A stretch of DNA of 6,510 bases, taken from Nitrosopumilales archaeon CG15_BIG_FIL_POST_REV_8_21_14_020_37_12. GTDB lineage: Archaea; Thermoproteota; Nitrososphaeria; Nitrososphaerales; Nitrosopumilaceae. Each line of letters opens with the position of its first letter. Positions within the stretch are counted from its first letter, which is position 1. The DNA lies in assembly GCA_002781805.1 (NCBI GenBank), contig PFFZ01000082.1, positions 2,579 through 9,088 of the forward strand. The letters run 5' to 3'. The position numbers and the translations under genes were made by a program. The notes under the pieces are model-generated. The model did no database searches, had not been told where the DNA came from, and was given only the letters and a program-made list of their open reading frames with translations. Shown here in pieces: positions 1 to 5,840 of this stretch.

Positions 1-186
1 TGCTCCAACGCTACTTCCAACACCTGAAGGAAAGACCAAAATGGTATCTTTAATTGATTTTTCGTATAGCTTGTGATGTTTGTCGCTAATTATGCCAGTT
101 TTTTTGTCAACTGTTCCTAGGAAATTAATAGGATCGTTTGACTTTAGAACAGTTCCTCGAGTTTTTCCTTTAACTAGAATTTTCAT
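1..186 (-). CDS. Phosphomevalonate dehydratase small subunit (aconitase-X swivel domain, DUF126), 3' end missing
   Basis: This is the small, swivelling-domain subunit of an aconitase-X enzyme. With the large subunit it probably dehydrates (R)-5-phosphomevalonate to trans-anhydromevalonate 5-phosphate in the archaeal mevalonate pathway, in the cytoplasm. The 62 visible residues begin MKILVKGKTRG. They carry the family pattern: DPINFLGTVDKKTG at about residues 23-36, a His-rich turn (DKHHKLY), then LVFPSGVGSSVGA at 50-62. In the aconitase superfamily a serine in this glycine/serine loop is the proposed catalytic base; that is family knowledge, not shown here. The rest of the gene (the family is usually about 130 residues) lies beyond the left edge. 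The ATG at 186 overlaps the large-subunit stop as ATGA, so translation is probably coupled. No strong Shine-Dalgarno sequence is visible. A related aconitase-X activity, such as hydroxyproline dehydration, is the main alternative. Confidence 0.86.
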   Translation of the reverse strand, partial: MKILVKGKTRGTVLKSNDPINFLGTVDKKTGIISDKHHKLYEKSIKDTILVFPSGVGSSVGA

Positions 187-1337
187 TGCGTTTCATCTTC
201 AATTATTTGCAAAAGAGGCTTGAGGTTGACATCAACGCCGTTTGAATTCTTGAGATAGAACGCACCTTTGATGCTGTTGGTAGTTACTGCATCAACATCA
301 TCTTTGCTAATCAGCGGAGTAAGACATGTACAGCAATCAGAAAGAATTTCACATCCTGCCCTTTCAAGATCATTTGTATAGCCTATTTTTCGTGCCTGCT
401 CTTTGACAGTTCTTGGACAGAATATCATGCACCGTTTCTTAAAAGAGCGGCCTTTGAGTTTGTGCGTAAGATCAGATATTTCCTCCAATCCCAACTGCGG
501 ACTGCCAAGTGTGATCAAATCTCCTTTTTCAGAAGTGTTTAATTCATCATGAACATTTTGCATTTCTTTATCATCAAAGTCAACTTTTTCACAGCCAGGA
601 TCTCCATCACCAAAGTTAAATTTTGCACATGTCCCAGATGTTCCCATTCCTCCGCATAATGCCTTGCAGCTACGTCTGTCCATCTCTCCAATACCTGAGA
701 TGTTTACAGAGTTGTCTCCAACTTTTCCTGCAAAAAAACCCAACATGCCATATGTCAGCTCATTTGGATCATTCACCTTCATTCTGATTGTGACATTTGG
801 AGTATCGTCTTTTCGTAGTGAAGAGTAGGGACTTTTTCCAGTTATGGCACTTGCAAGTGCACTAAATGCGCTTTCCTTGTTTGTTTTTAGTTTATCAAAA
901 GAGTTTGCGTGAATTGCAGCATTGCTTTCTGCAAAAGATACCTGAGTTCCCTCCCTTGGGATATCAAAGATCTCATATGGAATACATGAAAATGACGGAG
1001 TAACCCCCATTGTCTCATAAGAATTTTTAATTGATAGCTGTTTTGTGATGAAATTGTCATCTAGTTTATAATTTGACACATTATCAATATCAAATCCCAT
1101 CGGATTTAGCGTGGTCCTGACCTTGACTCTGGCGTCTTTGCTGATTTTTGAGAGAAACTCCTCGCCAGCATCACCAATGGTGTTATAGTTTACGCCTGAA
1201 AGATGAGCCCATTCAATTGGAATTAATCTTTCAGCATCAGTTGCCTCGCCTGTTGCAACAAGTATTCTGTATGCCATCTGCAGAATCTCGCCTTGCTCGC
1301 CTTTGAGTGCAGATTCTTCTTCCTTTGTTAATTCCAA
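183..1337 (-). CDS. Phosphomevalonate dehydratase large subunit (aconitase X catalytic subunit, DUF521)
   Basis: This is the catalytic, iron-sulfur subunit of an aconitase-X dehydratase. In archaea the separate large/small pair is phosphomevalonate dehydratase of the modified mevalonate pathway, which makes isopentenyl precursors for ether lipids. The frame is open up to 1412, but I place the start at the TTG at 1337 (384 residues). The family N-terminus fits MELTKEEESALKGEQGE exactly, the extra 25 upstream residues do not resemble it and run into nth, and a TATA box lies 28 bases upstream. Visible family blocks are SCIPYE (117-122), SFAESNAAIHANS (134-146), ALASAITGKSPY (160-171), GGMGTSGTCAKF (229-240), LGSPQLGLEE (277-286) and SDCCTCLTP (333-341). 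Candidate cluster ligands include Cys118, Cys237 and cysteines of the DCCTC cluster, but I cannot say which are used. The GSPQ block lacks the cysteine and histidine of the GCPH I recall in many relatives. The substrate is inferred from the archaeal context. Confidence 0.85.
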   Translation of the reverse strand: MELTKEEESALKGEQGEILQMAYRILVATGEATDAERLIPIEWAHLSGVNYNTIGDAGEEFLSKISKDARVKVRTTLNPMGFDIDNVSNYKLDDNFITKQLSIKNSYETMGVTPSFSCIPYEIFDIPREGTQVSFAESNAAIHANSFDKLKTNKESAFSALASAITGKSPYSSLRKDDTPNVTIRMKVNDPNELTYGMLGFFAGKVGDNSVNISGIGEMDRRSCKALCGGMGTSGTCAKFNFGDGDPGCEKVDFDDKEMQNVHDELNTSEKGDLITLGSPQLGLEEISDLTHKLKGRSFKKRCMIFCPRTVKEQARKIGYTNDLERAGCEILSDCCTCLTPLISKDDVDAVTTNSIKGAFYLKNSNGVDVNLKPLLQIIEDETQ

Positions 1338-1360
1338 CAGTTGGAGTTGTGTTATTACAG

Positions 1361-1368
1361 ATATAATA
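1361..1368. promoter_or_regulatory. Symmetric TATA box shared by the divergent nth and dehydratase genes
   Basis: The plus strand reads ATATAATA and the minus strand TATTATAT, so both directions offer a plausible archaeal box A. The box centre is about 27 bases before the nth ATG at 1392 and about 28 bases before the dehydratase TTG at 1337. That is the spacing expected for leaderless transcripts in both directions. The gap between start codons is only 54 bases and I see no second TATA-like element, so one TBP site may serve both genes. The assignment rests on position and composition only. Confidence 0.55.
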
Positions 1369-1391
1369 CTTGTACGTAAAAACAGATACAG

Positions 1392-2045
1392 ATGGAGAAA
1401 ATTCTTCGCCAAATGATGGATACTATGAATTCCGTAAAGCCTCCCAGGATGACTGCATTAAGAGAACTGCACGAGGCAGAGACAGGAGGCCCATTTAGCA
1501 TCTTGATTGGAACAATTTTGTCTGCCAGAACTAAAGATGAAAGCACAACCAAAGTTGTCAAAGCATTATTTGCAAAATACAAAAATGCAAAAGAATTGGC
1601 AAATGCAAAACTGAAGGATGTAGAGAAGATAATAAGACCAATAGGATTCTATCACGTCAAGTCAAAAAGGATCATCGAAGTTGCAAAGATCATAGATTCA
1701 AAATATAGGGGAAAAGTACCTGATGATCTGGATAAATTAGTTGAACTGCCAGGAGTGGGACGAAAAACTGCAAATTGTGTTTTGGTTTACGCGTATGACA
1801 AGCCAGCTATACCTGTTGATATTCATGTGCATAGAATTTCAAATAGGTTGGGTTTGGTAGAAACAAAAACTCCTGAAGATACAGAACAGGAACTAATGAA
1901 AAAGATCCCAAAAAAATACTGGATTGAGATAAATGATACGTTTGTAATGTATGGTCAAAACATTTGCAAACCAGTATCGCCAATGTGCAATGTTTGCAAG
2001 ATAAATAAAGTCTGCAAGTTCTATAAAACTAGGAACGCTTCTTAG
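1392..2045 (+). CDS. nth: Endonuclease III (HhH-GPD DNA glycosylase/AP lyase with [4Fe-4S] cluster)
   Basis: This is a bifunctional base-excision-repair enzyme that removes oxidised pyrimidines and cleaves the resulting abasic site. It has 217 residues, close to the usual length of about 210. The helix-hairpin-helix LPGVGRKTANCV spans 119-130 and contains Lys125, the expected Schiff-base nucleophile (E. coli Lys120). PVDIHVHRISNR at 141-152 contains the catalytic Asp143 (E. coli Asp138). The C-terminal cluster loop is Cys192-x6-Cys199-x2-Cys202-x5-Cys208, the canonical spacing. The lesion-contact segment is ILSARTKDE (42-50) where E. coli has LLSAQATD; an Arg in place of that Gln is in keeping with archaeal homologues as I know them. 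The ATG at 1392 is chosen because it lies 27 bases past a TATA box; in-frame ATGs at codons 8, 9 and 12 are less likely. The gene end overlaps the convergent surface-protein gene by 17 bases. Every key residue is present, so the call is firm. Confidence 0.96.
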   Translation: MEKILRQMMDTMNSVKPPRMTALRELHEAETGGPFSILIGTILSARTKDESTTKVVKALFAKYKNAKELANAKLKDVEKIIRPIGFYHVKSKRIIEVAKIIDSKYRGKVPDDLDKLVELPGVGRKTANCVLVYAYDKPAIPVDIHVHRISNRLGLVETKTPEDTEQELMKKIPKKYWIEINDTFVMYGQNICKPVSPMCNVCKINKVCKFYKTRNAS

Positions 2046-2697
2046 TCAGGTATAATATTCCAACAATGACTCCGACTCCTGCTGCCACATAAAATGGAAA
2101 TAATGCAAATGCGTTCTTTGACGGATCCCCTGAGAGGAATTCAACTATCATGCTTCCAGAGTTTACTGCAGGGGGATCAGAATAGCTCTCCATTCCGTGT
2201 ATAGAGTAGGAATCAAATGCAAATTTGCCAATATCTAGATTAGTGACGACAATTCTTGCACCATTGTTTACAGTCAGGCCTGCTCTCTCTGTATAAGATA
2301 CAATGACTTTTGCTGCTGGAAACCAACCACGCTCAAGATCACGGTGGACTACAATGTATCCCTCCTTTTCAGTCTGGACTGCCACCCAGAACTTCTCATC
2401 AGGCTTGGCACCCATCCCAATCTCTATAAACAAATTAGGATCTTCCATATTGTATATTTTCAAGACTGCATTTCCGCTTGGGTTTGCGTAAAGCAAATTG
2501 TTGTCAATTGTTGCCTGCCAACTTATCTCGTGTGCTTTGTCCATTTTGACAATGACTGCATCCCTTGAGATCTTGTTGAACTCTTCTGCAGGGATTTCTA
2601 TAGTATCAATAAGCAATGACGGGTTTTTTAGCTCCTGAGCAAAAGCTGGTGAGATAAAAAATCCAGTAATGAAAAATAAAACAACTAGATGTTTCAC
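2029..2697 (-). CDS. Secreted, C-terminally membrane-anchored protein of unknown function
   Basis: I do not recognise this family. Taking the GTG at 2697 gives 222 residues. Residues 1-20 are a classic signal peptide: MKH, then a hydrophobic run ending SPAFA, with probable cleavage before Gln21. Residues 21 to about 195 look like a soluble, probably beta-rich ectodomain without cysteines, with blocks such as ISWQATIDNN, FWVAVQTEKEGYIVVHRD and GARIVVTNLDIGKF. A hydrophobic segment at about 197-218 (FALFPFYVAAGVGVIVGILYL) is followed by KKRS. This predicts an extracellular domain held by one C-terminal helix with a positive cytoplasmic tail. The frame is open to a TTG at 2709, but that start would lie only about 14 bases from the TATA box, while GTG 2697 lies about 26 bases from it and begins the signal peptide cleanly. 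The last 17 bases overlap the end of nth on the other strand. No enzymatic or metal-binding motif is evident. Confidence 0.8.
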   Translation of the reverse strand: MKHLVVLFFITGFFISPAFAQELKNPSLLIDTIEIPAEEFNKISRDAVIVKMDKAHEISWQATIDNNLLYANPSGNAVLKIYNMEDPNLFIEIGMGAKPDEKFWVAVQTEKEGYIVVHRDLERGWFPAAKVIVSYTERAGLTVNNGARIVVTNLDIGKFAFDSYSIHGMESYSDPPAVNSGSMIVEFLSGDPSKNAFALFPFYVAAGVGVIVGILYLTKKRS

Positions 2698-2718
2698 AAG
2701 CAAAGTCAAGTCAGAGTG

Positions 2719-2727
2719 AATAAATAT
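2719..2727 (-). promoter_or_regulatory. TATA box for the surface-protein gene
   Basis: On the minus strand this reads ATATTTATT. It lies directly after the sat stop codon, in the 30-base gap between sat and the surface-protein gene. Its centre is about 26 bases upstream of the GTG at 2697, which suits a leaderless transcript. It also suggests that the surface-protein gene is transcribed independently even though it follows the cysH-sat operon on the same strand. Read-through from sat remains possible, since I see no obvious T-run terminator in the gap. Confidence 0.45.
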
Positions 2728-3870
2728 CTAATCAACAAATGGATTTGGATAATCAAGGATTACCTTTGAGACCTCAGGTCTTAGGATAAATTCAGATGGC
2801 GCCTGTCCATTTTGAATCATTTCACGCAGTTTTGTTCCACTGATCTGCTCTTTTGCATCATCATCGTGTGGACATGCTTTAGGATTTGTGTATGTCAGGC
2901 ATTTTCTACAATAAAAGAATGCAGGAAAGAATACCGGTGCAATTTCAAGCTCTGGATAGTCAGAGAATATTTTTTGTGCTGCAAATGGATCATAAAAGCT
3001 TCCAACGCCGGCATGATCTCGTCCTATGATGATGTGTGTGCATCCATAGTTTTGTCTCATTATTGCATGGTGGATTGCTTCTTTTGGTCCAGCATACTTC
3101 ATTTCCGTATGCAATGTTCCCAGTTGGCATCTGTTTTGAGGATAATAGTGTTTGATCATTGTTTCATAGGATTTTACGATTACTTCATCGACAAAGTCGC
3201 CAGACTTTTTCTTTCCAATGATTGGATTTACAAATACGCCGTCTCTGGTTGTAATTGATGTTTTTTGGAGCATTTCGTGCGCCACATGCGGCGGATTTCT
3301 AGTTTGAAATGCAACTATTGTCTTCCATCCCGCTTTTGAGAATGCCTCTCTTGTTTGCAATGGAGACAGCCTGTATTTTCTGATTTCAGTCTCTGGTGGT
3401 CTTTGGATAAAATCAATTTTTCCACCTACAAGATGATCTTGCATGGAGAATGTCTTTGCAACGCCGGGATGAGATGTATCAGTTGTACCATAGATTCCTT
3501 TTGCGGTGGTTTCTTTATCAAAAGTAAATGTTTCCTCTACATGCAAAATTGCAACGCCTACTCCTTCTGGAGTTTTTAGCAAAACATCACCGGATTCCTT
3601 GAGTTTGGAGGCGGTTTGCGCATCAACATCCAATACTATTGGAATGGTCCATGCTAAGTCATTTGACAGTCTACCTTTGGAAACAACGCTCTCAAAGTCT
3701 TGTTTGCCCAAAAACCCCTCAAGCGGGCTAAAAATTCCGTCGGCAATGTTTTCAACATCATTTGCAAGATCTTCAGAAATTGTAATAGAGTGTAATCCAG
3801 TTGGATCTGTCTTTTTCATTTTATTTACAAGGCTTCCGCCGTGTGGTTTGATCGCCGAGTTTTCAGGCAT
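2728..3870 (-). CDS. sat: Sulfate adenylyltransferase (ATP sulfurylase), archaeal zinc-motif type
   Basis: This enzyme converts sulfate and ATP to adenosine 5'-phosphosulfate (APS) and pyrophosphate, the first step of sulfate activation, in the cytoplasm. The 380 residues have the expected order: an N-terminal PUA-like domain (HGGSLVNKM at 10-18, [13 protein letters not shown] at 47-59), then the nucleotidylyltransferase domain. The active-site motif [11 protein letters not shown] is at 189-199 and [14 protein letters not shown] at 283-296; SGTKLRE is at 344-350. A zinc-type site Cys321-x2-Cys324-x8-Cys333-x-His335 is intact. There is no C-terminal APS-kinase domain, so the product is APS and not PAPS. 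The ATG at 3870 gives the standard N-terminus. It is 3 bases after the cysH stop, so the two genes are almost certainly one operon with cysH first. Sat homologues can also run in the ATP-forming direction in dissimilatory sulfur oxidisers, but pairing with cysH points to assimilation. Confidence 0.96.
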   Translation of the reverse strand: MPENSAIKPHGGSLVNKMKKTDPTGLHSITISEDLANDVENIADGIFSPLEGFLGKQDFESVVSKGRLSNDLAWTIPIVLDVDAQTASKLKESGDVLLKTPEGVGVAILHVEETFTFDKETTAKGIYGTTDTSHPGVAKTFSMQDHLVGGKIDFIQRPPETEIRKYRLSPLQTREAFSKAGWKTIVAFQTRNPPHVAHEMLQKTSITTRDGVFVNPIIGKKKSGDFVDEVIVKSYETMIKHYYPQNRCQLGTLHTEMKYAGPKEAIHHAIMRQNYGCTHIIIGRDHAGVGSFYDPFAAQKIFSDYPELEIAPVFFPAFFYCRKCLTYTNPKACPHDDDAKEQISGTKLREMIQNGQAPSEFILRPEVSKVILDYPNPFVD

Positions 3871-3873
3871 ACG

Positions 3874-4599
3874 CTAATCCCGCCTTTTACGCTCTATATG
3901 AAGGCCACATTCCTTATGCTCGCCTTGCTCCCACCACCAACGGCCAGATCTGAGGTCTTCGCCTGGTTTGATAGGTCGGGTACAAGGCTCACACCCAATA
4001 CTTGGATAGCCTTTGTCTAATAGACTGTTGTAAGGAAGATTATTCTTTTTGATATAGTCTTGAACGTCATTCCAAGTCCAATCAATAATTGGATTAATCT
4101 TCAAAATTCCGCCATGTCCGTGATCAATTTGGAAAATACTGACGTCTTTTCTAATCTCAGTCTGATCTCTTCGTAATCCCGTAATCCACCCATCCAATGT
4201 ACTTAGCATCCTGTTAATTGGATGAACTTTGCGTATCTCACAGCATAGTTTTCTGTTTTCAACGCTTTCATAGAACAGATTCATTCCTTTTTCCCTAACC
4301 ATGTCCTCAACTTCTTTGGTGTCAGGGAACAATACCTCAATTGAAATGTTGTATTTTTTTCTCACAACATCCATGATGTCATAGGTTTCTTGTGGCAATC
4401 TGCCAGTATCCAGTGTAAAGAATCGAAATTTTGGGTTGATTTTCAACATGATATCCATTATTGCCGCATCTTCGGCTCCAAAACTGGATGCCTTGGCTAC
4501 TCTTGGATGAAGATTATCAGATGTCCACTGCAAAGCTTCTTCAGCAGTTTTTATTTTTGCATTAAGTTCGTCTACTTGTTCCTGAGTGTATCTAGTCAC
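3874..4599 (-). CDS. cysH: Assimilatory APS reductase (CysH family, [4Fe-4S] type)
   Basis: This enzyme reduces activated sulfate to sulfite, with electrons delivered by thioredoxin-like proteins through a catalytic cysteine. It has 241 residues. The nucleotide-binding segment ASSFGAED (37-44) and TLDTGRLPQETY (62-73) belong to the PAPS/APS reductase fold; GLRRDQT at 141-147 is the substrate arginine region. Cys119-Cys120 and Cys203-x2-Cys206 form the CC...CxxC signature of the [4Fe-4S] enzymes, which normally prefer APS; PAPS-only reductases usually lack these four cysteines. The catalytic motif ECGLH holds Cys231. No APS kinase is present in the window, consistent with direct APS use. The start is the GTG at 4599, about 25 bases after a TATA box. 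sat follows 3 bases downstream. Databases may label it phosphoadenosine phosphosulfate reductase; the cluster cysteines argue for APS, but specificity needs an assay. Confidence 0.93.
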   Translation of the reverse strand: MTRYTQEQVDELNAKIKTAEEALQWTSDNLHPRVAKASSFGAEDAAIMDIMLKINPKFRFFTLDTGRLPQETYDIMDVVRKKYNISIEVLFPDTKEVEDMVREKGMNLFYESVENRKLCCEIRKVHPINRMLSTLDGWITGLRRDQTEIRKDVSIFQIDHGHGGILKINPIIDWTWNDVQDYIKKNNLPYNSLLDKGYPSIGCEPCTRPIKPGEDLRSGRWWWEQGEHKECGLHIERKRRD

Positions 4600-4618
4600 A
4601 AAAAGAATTAAACGGTTT

Positions 4619-4628
4619 GTTTTATATT
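4619..4628 (-). promoter_or_regulatory. TATA box for the cysH-sat operon
   Basis: On the minus strand this reads AATATAAAAC, centred about 25 bases upstream of the cysH GTG at 4599. That is the spacing expected for a leaderless archaeal mRNA. It is the only well-placed TATA element for cysH, and the palindrome at 4629-4646 sits immediately upstream of it, where the BRE and an operator could lie. On the plus strand the same bases read TTTATATT and could also start transcription toward the ThiI-like gene, with a leader of about 30 bases. Confidence 0.55.
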
Positions 4629-4646
4629 GATTACCCGGGTTTAATC
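4629..4646. promoter_or_regulatory. Small inverted repeat between divergent promoters (candidate operator)
   Basis: The arms GATTA (4629-4633) and TAATC (4642-4646) are exact reverse complements separated by eight bases, CCCGGGTT. A second perfect palindrome, ACCCGGGT, lies inside at 4633-4640. The GC-rich core stands out in this AT-rich intergenic region. It lies between the TATA box for cysH-sat and the one for the divergent ThiI-like gene, so a regulator bound here could affect both. An 18-base element can arise by chance, and no regulator is known from this window. Confidence 0.3.
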
Positions 4647-4650
4647 CTAA

Positions 4651-4658
4651 ATTATAAA
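4651..4658 (+). promoter_or_regulatory. Probable TATA box for the ThiI-like gene
   Basis: The plus strand reads ATTATAAA, centred about 28 bases before the ATG at 4683, which would give a leaderless or nearly leaderless transcript. The alternative box at 4621-4628 (TTTATATT) matches the archaeal consensus at least as well, but would give a leader of about 30 bases before this ATG. Only one of the two may be used in this direction. Confidence 0.4.
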
Positions 4659-4682
4659 CAAGTGTCTTTGAAAAAAGAGAAT

Positions 4683-5810
4683 ATGAGTGAGACTTCGTAT
4701 GTCATAGTTTTTCCAAATGACTTTTCTAAAAACAAAATTTCTCAGTTAATAGACAACATTAAAAAAATTCTAAAAATAAAGGAACAGAAATTCAGCTCTG
4801 TAAAGCGTGATGGTGATATAATTTTAATTGATGCTAATGATCCCGTGTTTGCATCTTCGGCAGTAAATTTGCTTTTTGGAGTCAAAAAAGTTGCAATTGC
4901 AAGACAAATTAAAAATAATTTTGAAGAAATTGTTTCAGAGATCACATCAATAGGAGGAAATCTTTTACTAAAGGGAGAAAGATTTCTTGTAAAAGTCGAG
5001 GGTGAATCCAAAGGATTCTTTACAAAAGACGTAGAACTTGCAGCAACATCCTCAATTATAGAAAAAAAATCAAGCATGGATGCAAGACCCGGAACAGAAG
5101 AGGATTATGATAAACTGCTGTACACGTACCTAACAAAAAACAACGCATATGTTTGTATTTTTTCAGACAGAGGATTGGGAGGAGTCCCACTGCTTTCAGA
5201 GAATCAAAATACAATTTGTGCCGTATATGATGAGATTTCCGCAATTTCTTGTTTTGAAACGATAAAGCAGGGATTTAATGCAAAAATTATCGTCTGCTAC
5301 AGGCAAAAATCAGAGCTGATGAATTTGGCAAAGATGCTCAATCATATTATTCCTAGACTTGTAAAACGTGAAATTGATCTTGAGTTTTTTCATATCAAAG
5401 TTGTAGGTTCAGGTGCCAAAAGCCACCTAGAATTTGTAAATTCGGTTTTAGAAGTTATGATGCACATATCCAAAGAAAAAAAGACAAGCCATGTATCCAT
5501 TGCAGTGTCTCCACTTTTGTTTTCATCAGACTTTATAGACAGAGCAGTAAAGCGCGTGTTTGAAAATAACCTGATTCCTGTTCTTCCAATGAGTGGCATA
5601 GATGATGGACTATTTAGTGATGCAAAAGAGATCGGACTGGAAAAAAACATTCAAAAAATAAAAAAATCAATCTCTATTAATGCAAATCAGGTGCCAAGTT
5701 TTTCGCCAAAGATTGTCAACGAATCCATCAAATCAAAAAAAGATGTTATCATCAAGGTAGGACCAAATAATGTTCATGACATACTTGATTCATTTGATGA
5801 GGATCACTGA
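4683..5810 (+). CDS. ThiI-like THUMP-domain protein with a degenerate PP-loop domain
   Basis: The layout follows ThiI, the tRNA 4-thiouridine synthase: an NFLD-like N-terminus (about 1-70), a THUMP RNA-binding domain (about 71-172; RFLVKVEGESKGFFTKDVEL at 100-119 and DRGLGGVPL at 162-170), then a PP-loop-like region (about 175-325) ending IPVLPMSGIDDGLFSDAKEIG. Where ThiI has the ATP-binding SGGxDS loop, this protein reads AVYDEISAISCF (180-191), so the signature is lost. The CxxC of archaeal ThiI is also missing: the matching helix reads FVNSVLEVMMHI. The protein therefore probably binds tRNA but should not thiolate it alone. I chose the ATG at 4683 (375 residues) because MSETSYVIVFPNDF begins the first strand and a TATA box lies about 28 bases upstream. 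The GTG at 4662 is an alternative; the open frame back to 4617 crosses promoter-like DNA. It is divergent from cysH-sat. Automatic annotation as active ThiI would be misleading. Confidence 0.78.
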   Translation: MSETSYVIVFPNDFSKNKISQLIDNIKKILKIKEQKFSSVKRDGDIILIDANDPVFASSAVNLLFGVKKVAIARQIKNNFEEIVSEITSIGGNLLLKGERFLVKVEGESKGFFTKDVELAATSSIIEKKSSMDARPGTEEDYDKLLYTYLTKNNAYVCIFSDRGLGGVPLLSENQNTICAVYDEISAISCFETIKQGFNAKIIVCYRQKSELMNLAKMLNHIIPRLVKREIDLEFFHIKVVGSGAKSHLEFVNSVLEVMMHISKEKKTSHVSIAVSPLLFSSDFIDRAVKRVFENNLIPVLPMSGIDDGLFSDAKEIGLEKNIQKIKKSISINANQVPSFSPKIVNESIKSKKDVIIKVGPNNVHDILDSFDEDH

Positions 5811-5813
5811 GAA

Positions 5814-5819
5814 TTTAAA
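5814..5819 (+). promoter_or_regulatory. Probable TATA box for the glycosyltransferase gene
   Basis: The plus strand reads TTTAAA in the 30-base gap just after the ThiI-like stop codon. Its centre is about 25 bases before the ATG at 5841, consistent with a separate leaderless transcript. No clear Shine-Dalgarno sequence precedes that ATG, which also favours an independent start over translation from the upstream mRNA. Simple AT-rich chance similarity cannot be excluded. Confidence 0.4.
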
Positions 5820-5840
5820 CAGCATTTACAGGCTTGATTT

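Noticed and set aside
1338..1412. N-terminal extension of the dehydratase large subunit from the TTG at 1412
   Set aside because: The extra 25 residues are hydrophobic and unlike the family, overlap nth on the other strand and cover the shared TATA box.
1355..1582. 75-codon frame on the minus strand opposite the start of nth
   Set aside because: It is antisense to conserved nth sequence and covers the divergent promoter; its hydrophobic appearance is a frame artefact.
2303..2568. Two short plus-strand frames opposite the surface-protein gene
   Set aside because: They are shadow frames without a start context or similarity to any family I know.
2698..2709. TTG start at 2709 for the surface protein
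   Set aside because: It adds four residues before the signal peptide and lies too close to the TATA box; GTG 2697 has the right spacing.
2812..3258. 148-codon open frame on the plus strand opposite sat
   Set aside because: It is antisense to the conserved catalytic region of sat, its product is cysteine/isoleucine-rich with no recognisable domain, and it has the look of a shadow frame.
3355..3877. Two further open frames (74 and 123 codons) on the plus strand opposite sat
   Set aside because: Both are shadows of sat in overlapping alternative frames, with no plausible promoter spacing or domain.
4634..4639. CCCGGG palindrome as an intrinsic terminator stem
   Set aside because: The stem is too short, has no loop or T-run following, and lies between divergent promoters rather than after a gene.
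4617..4682. N-terminal extension of the ThiI-like protein from the TTG at 4617
   Set aside because: It would read through two TATA-like boxes and the palindrome; the NFLD-like strand begins at MSETSYVIVF.
4742..5650. Three open frames of 62-111 codons on the minus strand within the ThiI-like gene
   Set aside because: They lie opposite a full-length coding gene with recognisable ThiI architecture and show no domain of their own.
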